A stretch of 64,000 bases of DNA from Deltaproteobacteria bacterium UBA5205 (GTDB taxonomy: Bacteria > Desulfobacterota > Syntrophorhabdia > Syntrophorhabdales > Syntrophorhabdaceae). Positions 32,114 to 41,953 of this stretch are shown piece after piece; the stretch's first letter is position 1; each line of letters begins with the position of its first letter. The notes beneath the pieces are model-generated. The model was given only the letters and a program-made list of their open reading frames with translations, was not told the origin of the DNA and made no database searches. Location: positions 15,220-79,219 of the forward strand of contig DHVP01000029.1 of the NCBI GenBank assembly GCA_002412715.1, written 5' to 3'. The position numbers and the translations under genes were made by a program.

Positions 32114-35080
32114 TCATTTCAGTTTGAATTCTACCCGGCTGTCTTTCAGTTTGTCCTTTTTCTGCGGAGCGAGGGATTTGGGGTCCACGACGAAGAGGCG
32201 GCCTGCCTCTACCTGACCTGATTTTACGAGCGTTTCCAGTACCCGTGCCGACCGTCGCCGGGCAAGTGAATGCAGGTCTTCCTCCCCCACAATGGTGTTT
32301 GTCAGCATGAGCTTTTCCATCTCTTCGACGGGCACGGATTTCTCGAGCCCTATTACGTTTCTGGGTTTCGGAAATTTCTCGGCCTTATAGGCGAGCCTCA
32401 GGTATTTCTCATACTCTCCGGGCTCGACCTTCACGTCATCGACGTCGATATTCGTGGAGTTCTTTTTCATAAGGTCCTTCAGCTTCTGCGTTTTTACCTT
32501 TTTCTGAAGGAGATATTGCTTCAATCCCTCGCGGTCGCGTTCGGGATCGGCATATCCTTCGATGTCCATCCTGAGCGACGGTTTGTCGACGAGGACTCTG
32601 GCCAGGGTGTCGATCTTCTTGAGGCCCGCCCCGGTTATGGCCGCACGCCCGTAGTCGAATTCGATGTACCCGAGTTCCTCGCCTCCCCCGAACATGGCGC
32701 CGATGAGCGCGAAAGGCGCCGTCGCGGCCTTGGTCAGAAGATTGACGATGATCTTGATGATGATCCGCCCGATACTGAACTGCGGGTCGTCAAGGCTCCC
32801 CGTGACGGGAAGATCGAGTTTGATCTGGCCGCTGCGGTCCTTGAGAAGCGCTATGGCCAGCTTTACCGGCAGCTTCGTCGCATCGGGGGATTCTACCCTG
32901 TCACCGAAGGTGAGCTGATCTATGAAGATAACGTTCTTCGAATCGAGTTTCCTTTTCTCTATCAGGTATTGGACATCGAAGGAGAGCTTTCCCTTGTCCA
33001 CGGTATATCCGGCATATTTTCCCGAGTAGGGCGTCGCGGGGGTGAGGTCCATGTCCTTGAAGCTTGCCTTGAGATCGACGTAGAGGTCTTTGCTCAGAGG
33101 GTTTATTTTCCCCGTGATCTCGAGGGGGGCCGAATTGTCGAGAGTCCCGCGCAGCTCGACGTCGGCTGTCGTGTTCTCCTGCGATGACAGGCCCGAGATC
33201 CTCCCCGCTATCTGGCCGAGCTTCATCGAAAAGACGGGCCTCACCGACTGGTCCTGAAAGCGTATCGTCCCCCCCTGGAGAGTGACGGTGTCGACCTTCA
33301 CGGGGATAGTCTCACCCCGGGAAGAAGCGCCCTCCTCTTTTGTTGCCTGTTTGCCCGGCTGTGCGGTTTTTGCGATACCCTCCCCGGAAACGGCGGCCTC
33401 CTTCTCGTCCTTTACCATAATGTGCTGCAAGTTTACCGTCTTGTCGGCCCTGACGGCGATATTGGCGTAGAAATCCGTCAGCGCGACGCCCTTTGCCGCT
33501 ACCATAGTCGGGTTGTATCCCATGTCGAGGCTGCGGACATGGAGCGACTTCATGGTGAGAAGACTCTCGGTGCTCTCCTTGTCGACGACTGCAAGGCCGG
33601 TCAGCGAGGTTGTTCCCTTGAAACGGACGGAAAGCCCTTTCTTGCCGGCATCGTTCACGAGGAGGTCTCCCCCGGCCTTTGCCCTTCCGCTTGTTACCAC
33701 CACGCGCACTTTGTCGGTGAAATAGGGCTGAAAAGGCCTGATATCGATCCCTTCCGCATCCACCTTCGCATCGACAGAAAGAGGGTCGAGCCCGATCTTT
33801 CCTTCCAGACTGACGGTCCCTGTGTTGTTGACGAGGAGCGAGGCGGAGAATGTCCCCGTTGAGCCTTTTGCGATAGAGAACTTCTCGCCCTTGAGCTCAA
33901 GCTTTTCAAGGGTCATCCTGGCCGGGCTCGCCAGGGAAGAATCGGTGAAGAGGACCTTTCCTCCTGTGAGCTCGATAACGTCGACAGCACACTGAAAAGG
34001 TTCCTTATCGGGCTCCTTTTCCGGTTTTGCCGCCTTATCGGCACCTTTCACCTTTTCCGTCTCCTTCATTTCCGGCACGAGGGCCATGATATTGAGAGTA
34101 GCCTTTCTGTCGCGGCTGATCGTAAATTCCGGCGACTCGATTGCCACCCGCGACAACTCCAGCTTACCGGCAAGGGGCTCCACGGACCTCATCGAGACCT
34201 TGAGGGCGGGAAGGTTGAGAACGGTCCTGCCCTCTTCGTCGTTGACGACGAGCTTCGATACGGTGAGGTCCCCTTTCAGCGCGAGGGACGGGGTCTTGTC
34301 TTTGTGCTGCATGAAGGAAAGTTGGATCTTCGTGTCGAGATACCCTGATGGCACCGAAAACCGCATTTTCATCGGGAGATACGCCAGGTAGCGGAATATG
34401 TCCAGGTTCTCGATGTTGATGTCGAAGACCGTTTCCAGGGAGTCGGCGAATGGTTTGGTCCTGCCTTCTATGACGTAGAGGTCGTCGTTCAGCTTCCACG
34501 ACAGGGTGGGACGAACATACATCTCCACGTGTTTCGGCCGGTTTGAAAGAAGGGGAACGCTGAGGTTGAGTTCCTTGAGGGCGTGTTTCTTCTTAACCGG
34601 TTCATCCAGAAAATCGGCGCTGCCGTTCCTGATCGTGATGTCCTGGAGGGAAAAGGTGATACCTCCCGACTCCTTCGCGGCCTTGTCTTTTGAGCTTGCC
34701 TCTTTTTCCAGCAGATCGGAAAAGTTGTACGACCCGTCCTGTCTGCGGACTATGTTGATATAGGGATTCCCGACTGTCAGGTCGTGCAGGGCGATGACGC
34801 CGGTTACGATGGAAGGGGCCAACCTGACCTTGAACTCGTCGAAGCTCAGAAAGGTACCCGGTCCGCCGCGCTCGCCAACGGTGACGCCCCTTATCGTGAC
34901 TCCAAGGGTATAGGGGTTCACGCGGATCTTGCCGATGGTGACGTTTCTGTCGAGTTCCGTGGACAGCTTCCTGATCATCACCGATTTCAAGACCGGCGGT
35001 GCCACAAAGAACCCGATGACGGAAAAAAGGATCACGGCGACGAGAAGCCATAAAAGGATCTTTCTTAACCTTGCTATCAA
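32114..35080 (-). CDS. DUF748/AsmA-like envelope protein with OmpA-like tail
   Basis: 988 residues from a TTG at 35080, chosen because AGGAGG lies 4 nt upstream and the protein then starts IARLRKILLWLLVAVILF, a typical single N-terminal membrane anchor; ATG 35116 is an alternative, and the frame is open to 35224. The body is beta-rich and repetitive (LNLPALKVSMRSVEPL; ELRGTLDNSAPLEITGKINP), as in DUF748/AsmA-like proteins thought to shape outer-membrane lipid transport or assembly. The C-terminal ~190 residues resemble an OmpA-like domain (FDYGRAAITGAGLKKIDTLA; MDIEGYADPERDREGL). Located in the periplasm, anchored in the inner membrane (inference). Monocistronic. Confidence 0.82.
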   Translation of the reverse strand: MIARLRKILLWLLVAVILFSVIGFFVAPPVLKSVMIRKLSTELDRNVTIGKIRVNPYTLGVTIRGVTVGERGGPGTFLSFDEFKVRLAPSIVTGVIALHDLTVGNPYINIVRRQDGSYNFSDLLEKEASSKDKAAKESGGITFSLQDITIRNGSADFLDEPVKKKHALKELNLSVPLLSNRPKHVEMYVRPTLSWKLNDDLYVIEGRTKPFADSLETVFDINIENLDIFRYLAYLPMKMRFSVPSGYLDTKIQLSFMQHKDKTPSLALKGDLTVSKLVVNDEEGRTVLNLPALKVSMRSVEPLAGKLELSRVAIESPEFTISRDRKATLNIMALVPEMKETEKVKGADKAAKPEKEPDKEPFQCAVDVIELTGGKVLFTDSSLASPARMTLEKLELKGEKFSIAKGSTGTFSASLLVNNTGTVSLEGKIGLDPLSVDAKVDAEGIDIRPFQPYFTDKVRVVVTSGRAKAGGDLLVNDAGKKGLSVRFKGTTSLTGLAVVDKESTESLLTMKSLHVRSLDMGYNPTMVAAKGVALTDFYANIAVRADKTVNLQHIMVKDEKEAAVSGEGIAKTAQPGKQATKEEGASSRGETIPVKVDTVTLQGGTIRFQDQSVRPVFSMKLGQIAGRISGLSSQENTTADVELRGTLDNSAPLEITGKINPLSKDLYVDLKASFKDMDLTPATPYSGKYAGYTVDKGKLSFDVQYLIEKRKLDSKNVIFIDQLTFGDRVESPDATKLPVKLAIALLKDRSGQIKLDLPVTGSLDDPQFSIGRIIIKIIVNLLTKAATAPFALIGAMFGGGEELGYIEFDYGRAAITGAGLKKIDTLARVLVDKPSLRMDIEGYADPERDREGLKQYLLQKKVKTQKLKDLMKKNSTNIDVDDVKVEPGEYEKYLRLAYKAEKFPKPRNVIGLEKSVPVEEMEKLMLTNTIVGEEDLHSLARRRSARVLETLVKSGQVEAGRLFVVDPKSLAPQKKDKLKDSRVEFKLK

Positions 35081-35268
35081 ACATCCTCCTCTTCCCTTCC
35101 TTCCAATACATAACATCCCGTAAACAGAACCGCCACCTTTTTCCCCGCCACTCCCCCGATCGACATAGAAAAACCCGCAACATTCAAGCAGTTGCAACGG
35201 CTCCACAGGTTCCGACGGCTCCAACGATTGAAGCGACTCACGCCCTCTTTTTCTGCTATACTGCTTCC

Positions 35269-36870
35269 ATGAAGGTTCTGCTCGTTCAGCCCCCCATAGA
35301 GGATTTCTACGACACCTCCATCAGGACCTATCCTCTGGCACTCGCTTATATCGCCGCGAAGATACGGGACATATGTGATGTGGCCATCCTCGACTGCAGG
35401 ACTGGCATGCCGTCGCGGCCGGTCGAGGACGGTGGTTTCCCGGAGCTTGCGCCCTTCTACCGCGATGACAGGCAGACGCCGTTTTCGCTATTCCGGCGAT
35501 ATTCCCGCTACGGGATGGGGCGCGGGGAGATAACGGCCGCCATAAGGGAAGCGGGCCCTGATGTCGTCGCCATAGGATCTTCCTTCACCGCCTATTCGCG
35601 GGAAGCCCGGGAGGTGGCCGCTATCGCTAAGGAGGTGGACGAGGGCATCGTCACCGTGGTGGGCGGGACCCACGCGACGCTCTTTCCCGAGCATGTCCTC
35701 AGAGACGGGAATATCGATTATGTTGTCCGGGGCGAAGGGGAAACGCCATTTTTCGAATTCGTCAGCGCCCTCGCTTCCGGGAATGCGGCCGGGCTCGCAT
35801 CCGTTCCGGGGCTCTCCTTTCGCCGTGGCGAAGCGCTTCATGTCGGGGATGTTCACATCGAGGGCTCGCTCGACCTCATCCCGGCACGCGACCTCCTTCC
35901 CGTCGAAAAGTACCGCATCGGCAAGAGGCCCTACACCTTCTTCCTCACGTCGAGAGGGTGTCCCTTCCAGTGTTCTTTCTGCGGCAAGCCTCCCGTCCCC
36001 TACCGCAGGCGGACGACGGGCTCGATAGAAAACGAGCTCTCGGAAATAGCCGGGCTCGGGATCACCGCCATAGACTTCGAGGACGACATGCTCAACCTCG
36101 ATGTGCCCTTCTTCCACCGGGTTCTCGACCTCGTGAAGGGAAGAGGGATCACCCTGTCCGCCATGAACGGGCTCTACAGCCATACCCTCGATATTGAGAC
36201 GCTCGGGAAGATGCACGAGGCCGGTTTCTCCCGCCTCAATTTTTCCCTCGTCGATACCTCCGCCGCTGTCCATACCGCCCAGCGAAGGAGGTATCCGGTG
36301 AACTTCCTCGCTCTTCTCGACTGGCTGGAGTCGTCCGACTTTCTCGTGGAAACGCACTTCATCATCGGCCTGCCGGGACAGACCCCGGCAGAGATCATAG
36401 AGACCATGGTCTTTCTCATGGGTAAGAGGATGCTCCCCGGCCCGAGCATCTACTATCTCGCCCCGGGCAGTCCCCTCTTTGCGGATCTGTGCGGAGGTGA
36501 TCCTTCCAGCTTTTTTCCGATGACGCGCTCGAGCGTCATGGTGGAGGCGAACCCCCTCTTCAGTCGGGAGACGACATTCACCTTTATGAAGCTCCTCAGA
36601 TTCATGAACGTCGTCAAGGCCCTCGTCGATTCCACTGTCGGCGCGTCAGCTCTGAGAGACCTTGCCCATGCGGACCGGCTGCAGAAGAGCCCCCGCGACC
36701 TTCATATATTCAATACGCTGATCAGGGAAAAGCGCTTCCTCTGGTTCGACACCCGGGGGAACGACTATGTCGAAGAGCCTCAGGACCCGCGCATCGTGGC
36801 CGCTTTCTTCAAGGCCATGGAGGGTAGGATAATAAAAGGATTCCGGACCTCGAATTCGGTGAGCGCCTGA
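35269..36870 (+). CDS. B12-binding-domain radical SAM protein
   Basis: 533 residues from ATG 35269; earlier in-frame ATGs are upstream shadows. The N-terminal ~190 residues resemble a cobalamin-binding Rossmann domain (VLLVQPPIEDFYDTSIRTYP; VVGGTHATLFPEHVL; YVVRGEGETPFFEF), though no DxHxxG motif was found. The radical SAM core has the CxxxCxxC motif in SRGCPFQCSFCGKP and later strands (IDFEDDMLNLDVPFF; FIIGLPGQTPAEII). Such enzymes methylate or rearrange diverse substrates; this one's substrate is unknown. There is no ribosome-binding site, and TATACT lies only 7 nt before the ATG, so a leaderless message is possible. Confidence 0.88.
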   Translation: MKVLLVQPPIEDFYDTSIRTYPLALAYIAAKIRDICDVAILDCRTGMPSRPVEDGGFPELAPFYRDDRQTPFSLFRRYSRYGMGRGEITAAIREAGPDVVAIGSSFTAYSREAREVAAIAKEVDEGIVTVVGGTHATLFPEHVLRDGNIDYVVRGEGETPFFEFVSALASGNAAGLASVPGLSFRRGEALHVGDVHIEGSLDLIPARDLLPVEKYRIGKRPYTFFLTSRGCPFQCSFCGKPPVPYRRRTTGSIENELSEIAGLGITAIDFEDDMLNLDVPFFHRVLDLVKGRGITLSAMNGLYSHTLDIETLGKMHEAGFSRLNFSLVDTSAAVHTAQRRRYPVNFLALLDWLESSDFLVETHFIIGLPGQTPAEIIETMVFLMGKRMLPGPSIYYLAPGSPLFADLCGGDPSSFFPMTRSSVMVEANPLFSRETTFTFMKLLRFMNVVKALVDSTVGASALRDLAHADRLQKSPRDLHIFNTLIREKRFLWFDTRGNDYVEEPQDPRIVAAFFKAMEGRIIKGFRTSNSVSA

Positions 36871-37102
36871 CGACGCGGGGAAGGAGCGGGGATATCACGC
36901 ACCGGGGCAGCGCGAATCTGCTTCCCCTCCTCGCATGACCGGCCTGAAAGCGTCCCGGGAGATTTTTACCATCGAGGGAGGGAACCATTCCTTTCATGTC
37001 CCCAGGGTCCTTCACAGGAGCGACGAGGACATCTTTGCCGGCATCACCGCAAAGGCCGTGGAATGGCTTGCTGACCGGGGCGAAAACGATAGGGACCGGT
37101 AG
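36871..37102 (+). pseudogene. Orphan C-terminal fragment of an alpha/beta hydrolase (dienelactone hydrolase-like)
   Basis: In the gap after the radical SAM gene, an open frame ending at TAG 37100-37102 encodes, from ATG 36935, a 55-residue tail: EIFTIEGGNHSFHVP, then RSDEDIFAGITAKAVEWLA. The GGNHSFHVP piece resembles the catalytic-His strand and loop of KANL3/Tex30-type alpha/beta hydrolases, followed by their last helix. No upstream part with the nucleophile elbow is present, and no ribosome-binding site. It is best read as a relic of a lost gene, although a translated short peptide cannot be excluded. The frame is open back to the radical SAM stop. Confidence 0.45.
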
Positions 37103-37112
37103 TGAAAATTCG

Positions 37113-37856
37113 TCAGTGCTCCGGAGCTCTTCCAAGAACGACGGGAATGATGAATATCTTCCCTTGACGCAGAATGGTGAGCTTTACTTCTGTTCCCTCG
37201 TCCAGACCGCCTATTGACCGGACGAATTCGGCGGCTTCACGTACGGATTGTCCGTTCAGTTCCACGATGAGGTCCTGCATGTTGAGACCCGCCCTGTCGG
37301 CGGGGCTCCCTGTGACAACCTCCATCACCCGGACGGCGGGGTTTGCGCCAAAAAAGCGTGTCACCATGTCCGTGCCGCCATCGGGGCTCTCTTTTCCGTC
37401 TGTGAATACAGCAATGCCCAACCACCCGGCTGCGGGAGGACCCGAGGGAGACAATGGCCGCGGTCGTTCCGGTAAAGCGACAGGGGGAGTAGCCGGCTGC
37501 ACTGTCGTTTCCCCGGTCTTGTTTCCGGGATATATCCTCGCCCTGAGGCCCACCACCGGCCGGGTGGCGCTGTCAGCCATTTCGGCCGTCACCGTCGTCC
37601 CTTTCACGGCCCTGACACTCCATGTACCCACTGGAAGTTCGACGCCCGTCGAGGTGGTATAGAGCAACTCCACCTTGTCGCCTGGCTGGATGCCGGCGGC
37701 GGACGTGATGTTGATCACTATGTTTGTACCATCCACGGCCTCCACCTGTCCGATCAGCGGCGCCGCGGCCTGAAGGCCCGTCATAAAAAAGATTACCGCC
37801 AACAGCGCAAGGACCACGGGAATTATAATCCCTGTTCTGAACGAATAGCCCGTCAT
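37113..37856 (-). CDS. PDZ-domain membrane-anchored protein
   Basis: 247 residues from ATG 37856, with AGGAGG upstream; 29 nt after the stop of the large secreted protein, so probably co-transcribed. A membrane segment (about 8-28) is followed by a beta-rich domain (QVEAVDGTNIVINIT; AGIQPGDKVELLYTT), a Pro-rich linker, and a C-terminal PDZ domain (VVTGSPADRAGLNMQDLIVELNGQSV). There are no protease catalytic residues. Likely a periplasmic binding or scaffold protein, perhaps serving its upstream partner (inference). Confidence 0.8.
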   Translation of the reverse strand: MTGYSFRTGIIIPVVLALLAVIFFMTGLQAAAPLIGQVEAVDGTNIVINITSAAGIQPGDKVELLYTTSTGVELPVGTWSVRAVKGTTVTAEMADSATRPVVGLRARIYPGNKTGETTVQPATPPVALPERPRPLSPSGPPAAGWLGIAVFTDGKESPDGGTDMVTRFFGANPAVRVMEVVTGSPADRAGLNMQDLIVELNGQSVREAAEFVRSIGGLDEGTEVKLTILRQGKIFIIPVVLGRAPEH

Positions 37857-37885
37857 CGACTCCTCCTTGTCGGCATCTCCGGATA

Positions 37886-40800
37886 CTAGCGCAGGCCCCG
37901 GGGCCGCGACCACCCGTCGGCCCGCATGCTGCATTGTGATTCAGTGTCGGGTCCGTACACCCTCTTGCAGTTGCCCGAGGGATACTGTTTCCCCGGTCCG
38001 TGCACGGCGTAGACCGTGATCGTGTCGTAGCGTTTCATGGCAGCATTCCATTTTTGCCGTACGCATTGCAGCACGTAATGGTTCTTGAATTGCGCCACCG
38101 TTGCGCCCGGGGTGTTCGCCGCAGCGCCGCCGCGTTTGCAGTCGGCAATCTGTGCAGCGAAACGCTTTCTGCAGTCCATGCACTGCTGTGAAACAGATTG
38201 TCCCAGGAGGTCGATGTTGTCGTTTCCACAGATCGGGCAATATTTCTTGTCGCAGTCAATCTTGCTGCCTCCACCCGTCGTCTGCGGGGGTTTCAGGGTT
38301 CCCGGCTGCGAGGTCGTGCCCGGCGGGGGCCGGACGGGAGAGACCGTCGGCGTGGAAGGTCGCACGGGAGCCGTTGTTGTGCCTCCCGTGGGGGGCCGTG
38401 ATGGCGGCGGCTGCTGCGGGGGCCTCATGGCGCCCATTATAGTTGTCATCTGGTTCATCATGGCCATCTGCTGGTTGTATTCCATGGTGCGAAGGTCGGT
38501 CAGGGCCTGGTTGTAGAAATCGCAATCCCGCACCAGGGGAAGGAGTTCTCGGAAAACCTTTATGTTGTTGGCCCGCGCGGCGGCATTGAGCCGCGCGCCC
38601 ATCTGGTTACAATAATTGTCCAGATCCTGCCGGCTGACGCACCGTCTCCCGGCGTTATCCCACAGAGACCCCTGGGGACAAAAGCACTCGACCTTGCCTG
38701 ACTGTTGGTTCCACGCCGGTCGTGTTCCCGGGAAGCCTGAGCAATCGGCCGTTTCGAGCGCCGCCGCCCGGGCGTCGACGCAAGCGGTTCGGTTTCTGTT
38801 CCATGCCAGCCCCTGGCGGCACTGGCACCCCGCCCGCCTGGTCCTGTCGTCATACGCGGCGATGGAGCCGGAATATTTAGAACAGTCCACGTTTGCCAGG
38901 GCCGCTTCGCGGTCGCTGATACATGACGTCCGCGTCCTGTTCCACGAACTGCCGGCCGGACAGACGCACACGGCGCGGTTATGTCCTGCGTCCCATTTCC
39001 CGACACTTCCCGGCCACCGGGAACAGTCGGCGTTCCGGGCAGCATCCAGGGGATTGAACTGTCCGTAATAATGGATCGTTACGGAACTGCCCTCCGGAGC
39101 CTTATGATTGCCGCCGGGCGATTGGGACTGGACCTTGAACTCCAGGTCCATCTTCGACGCCGCCCCGATCATGCTTGGCTGGGGTTTAAAATTCTTCGAC
39201 CTCAGGACCCCGGCGGCGCCGTCGACGTGTTTTCCCCTTACATCAGGCACCACGACATATACAGGCCGTCTCATCGCATCCTGGGCAAGAGTGAAACAGA
39301 AAGCCCCATCGGTACAGGCACGCCTGACGCGTTCCATGTAGGCGCCTGTCATCTGGAAGAGATATTCCGTGAGGCTTACCTTTTCACGGGCTTTCTCAAT
39401 GGCGTCCCTGTCGGGGTTCTTGTCCCGGAAAGCGCCGATGGCCTCCCCCGCCCTGGTGTAAGCCTCGTTGACGGGAAGGGCCCTGCGCCGGATGTCCTCG
39501 AGGCCCGTCAGGGCCTTCCCGGGGCAATCACCGACTTGATCGCGAGCTTTTGCAATGCGGCCCATGTACCCGTCCATCTCCGAGCGAACCTTGTCGGTGT
39601 CCGCTGTTGCTTGCAGGGACGCGAGGATCTTTTGACCCTCGCCGTGTTGTTCCCGGGCCCCCGCCTGGAGACTGTCGAGCTCTTTGAGTTTCTTCTGAGC
39701 CGGGGTGACCCTTTCCATTGCATCGCGGAACCTCCTTTCCAGGATCTCCGGTGATGCCTCGGGGTGCACCCGCTGCGGCGCATCCCGCACCAGGGCCTCC
39801 ATCTCTTTCAAGACCGTCCGGGAGGACCGGGTGGCCCGTTTCGCCTTTTCAAGAAAGGAGTCGCCTTCAGAGAGGAACACCTTGAGTTCTTCCTTGGTAG
39901 ATTCCATTCCGTCAAAAAGCTGCCTGCGTTCCTCCCCGCTCTGTGCATTCTGAACGGCCTTCGTGGCCTCGCACAACTCTTTGCTCACGCTCTCCGCCTC
40001 GTGAGCCACCTTACCCTCATTCGTTGCACACTCCTCAGCGTCGAGATGGTATTGTCTTGTAGATTCGGCCTTTTGTCTCACGGACTCAGAGTTTGTTTCG
40101 ACGGACCTCACCTGTTCTTCCATGGATGCAACCCGTGATTTCAGGTTCTCCAGGCATGTCTCCGCCGCTTTTGTGTCTCCGGATGAGGAGAGGCACAACT
40201 GTTCGATCTGTGCTGAAAGACTCTCGGCCTTTTCGGCCGCCTGTTTCAGGCTGTCAAGAATTCCCCTCAAGAGGGTGTCTTGAGCTTCGTCGCCTGACCT
40301 GCGTATCCCGCTGAAGGCCTCCTCGGTTTTTGCATACTGAAGGTCCGGGGTTTTTTCATAGTGGCCGATAACCTCGATGCGCACCCTGCATTTGCCGAGG
40401 TCTTTCGGTGCAATAGTGAAGGTCACGTCTCTCTTGCCCGATGCCGGAATGTTTCCGGTGATGTTCTTTAATTCGGTGAAGGTGCTTCCGTCTCCGGTCA
40501 AAGTCAGCCGGACCTTTACATCGAAGACGTTCTCCTTTTCTCTGTTGTCTATGATAGCCCGGAGTTCGTGGCACGCAGGGTTCGTTACGTCCTGCTTCAC
40601 CTCCATCGACGGTTTCATCGCCGATATGGATGCCCGCCACAGGGTCATGACCCGCCATACGGCGTCGTCAGCGGCTATATCGGGCGACCTGTGGACCTGC
40701 TGCATCTCGTCCCGGGTCTGCTCCGCCGCCTTTTTCGCGAATTCTTCCGCCTGCATCCGTTGGGCTTCCCAGGGTGTTTTATCATTAAAGCTTACCCATC

Positions 40801-41722
40801 CGTTCTTCCACTGGGGATGAAACCCCGTATTGATGGAGGGTTTGTACTTTGTCCACCGGGTGAGGTAGAGGTGTGCCCATACCTCCCACTTTGCGTGGCT
40901 CGAATTGTGAACGACGGGGTTTGTCTGAAAGGGATCGACCCCGACGCCCCAGCCGTTGTAGTACCAGGGGTCGAACCAGTCGTTAAGGTTCTTTTCAGAA
41001 CCGGCACGTTCCCTCACTGTATGGAAAACCGCTACAGTCCGCTCGAAATCCTGGGTCGTTCCCCATCCCGGCCAGTCGCGGTAGAAATCGAAAGTGAAAG
41101 CTTTCCACAGTCCGCTGTACGTAGGGGGTATCTCTTTCAGCCACAACGGGCCCGATTCGTCAGGGGTGAGGTTGTGGGCGGTTCTTCCGGGGGTCCCTCC
41201 CACATAGATCTCCTCGGCCGCTCCCGCGGGTATGCCGACGATATGATAGGGAACATTCATGTCGGCCAAAAAATGTGCGGCCCAGGCTGCACCCTGTTCC
41301 GGGGAAACCCCTTCCTGGCCGCCGAGCATTCTCTTCACGAGCATCGAGTAATACTTGCCCACCGATGCCGGCGCTCCACCCTTGTTCTTTCCCTTGATCC
41401 GCGGATTATAATAGTGTTCCCCGTCCATTGTGCGGCCCTTGACGTCAGGACCCCCACCGCCGGTTGCGAAAGGATTCGACACTTCCTTAAAAACCCCTTC
41501 GAAGCTCAAGATTCCATCAACCCGGGGAAAGCTACTGTCTTTGAAGACGAGGTCCTGCGACAACTGTTCCCAGGCTCCTTTCAGGATGATGCTGTGGGTG
41601 TCGAGGTCAAGGTTCCGGACGGCGCTGAATGCCTGTGCCTCGCGCCAGGCCGGCAGCACGATGGACAGTACCGCCGCTACGGCGAGAAACATCATGAGCC
41701 GGTATGATCTCAACTGTTTCAC
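37886..41722 (-). CDS. Large secreted multidomain protein (phospholipase C-like head, PASTA, Cys-rich repeats)
   Basis: 1278 residues with a signal peptide (ends near AWREAQA). N-terminal ~35-370 resembles the zinc-dependent phospholipase C/S1-P1 nuclease fold: DTHSIILKGAW, DGEHYYNP, WAAHFLADMNVPYHI and NSSHAKWEVWAHLY supply spaced His/Asp/Glu. Then a beta domain (about 375-450), a long coiled coil (about 470-800), a PASTA-like domain (YVVVPDVRGKHVDGAAGVLR, about 815-890), three ~47-residue Cys repeats from 897 (pattern DCS..G....W/Y......C.C..G..W...R..C), a Pro/Thr linker, and a Cys-rich tail (CDKKYCPICG; CMDC). No single family covers this. Zinc binding and hydrolase activity are inferred from motif spacing only. 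Confidence 0.7.
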   Translation of the reverse strand: MKQLRSYRLMMFLAVAAVLSIVLPAWREAQAFSAVRNLDLDTHSIILKGAWEQLSQDLVFKDSSFPRVDGILSFEGVFKEVSNPFATGGGGPDVKGRTMDGEHYYNPRIKGKNKGGAPASVGKYYSMLVKRMLGGQEGVSPEQGAAWAAHFLADMNVPYHIVGIPAGAAEEIYVGGTPGRTAHNLTPDESGPLWLKEIPPTYSGLWKAFTFDFYRDWPGWGTTQDFERTVAVFHTVRERAGSEKNLNDWFDPWYYNGWGVGVDPFQTNPVVHNSSHAKWEVWAHLYLTRWTKYKPSINTGFHPQWKNGWVSFNDKTPWEAQRMQAEEFAKKAAEQTRDEMQQVHRSPDIAADDAVWRVMTLWRASISAMKPSMEVKQDVTNPACHELRAIIDNREKENVFDVKVRLTLTGDGSTFTELKNITGNIPASGKRDVTFTIAPKDLGKCRVRIEVIGHYEKTPDLQYAKTEEAFSGIRRSGDEAQDTLLRGILDSLKQAAEKAESLSAQIEQLCLSSSGDTKAAETCLENLKSRVASMEEQVRSVETNSESVRQKAESTRQYHLDAEECATNEGKVAHEAESVSKELCEATKAVQNAQSGEERRQLFDGMESTKEELKVFLSEGDSFLEKAKRATRSSRTVLKEMEALVRDAPQRVHPEASPEILERRFRDAMERVTPAQKKLKELDSLQAGAREQHGEGQKILASLQATADTDKVRSEMDGYMGRIAKARDQVGDCPGKALTGLEDIRRRALPVNEAYTRAGEAIGAFRDKNPDRDAIEKAREKVSLTEYLFQMTGAYMERVRRACTDGAFCFTLAQDAMRRPVYVVVPDVRGKHVDGAAGVLRSKNFKPQPSMIGAASKMDLEFKVQSQSPGGNHKAPEGSSVTIHYYGQFNPLDAARNADCSRWPGSVGKWDAGHNRAVCVCPAGSSWNRTRTSCISDREAALANVDCSKYSGSIAAYDDRTRRAGCQCRQGLAWNRNRTACVDARAAALETADCSGFPGTRPAWNQQSGKVECFCPQGSLWDNAGRRCVSRQDLDNYCNQMGARLNAAARANNIKVFRELLPLVRDCDFYNQALTDLRTMEYNQQMAMMNQMTTIMGAMRPPQQPPPSRPPTGGTTTAPVRPSTPTVSPVRPPPGTTSQPGTLKPPQTTGGGSKIDCDKKYCPICGNDNIDLLGQSVSQQCMDCRKRFAAQIADCKRGGAAANTPGATVAQFKNHYVLQCVRQKWNAAMKRYDTITVYAVHGPGKQYPSGNCKRVYGPDTESQCSMRADGWSRPRGLR

Positions 41723-41953
41723 GGGACCTCCAGGAGATTTCTTTCAATTCTTACGTTTTGGGACATTTTTTTCAACCCAAAAGGGGATAAACGCCTTCGA
41801 CGGTATTGTCGTTGTCAGAAAGGCCCGTCGACATATCTTTCCTTTCACCAAGCAGCCCATTCTGCAAAAAGACAATGTCCTCAATGGGTTACAACTAATA
41901 AAGCCGCTGGTATGTATATTGCTTTCAATACAGGAAACGATGCGGGAGGGCAT

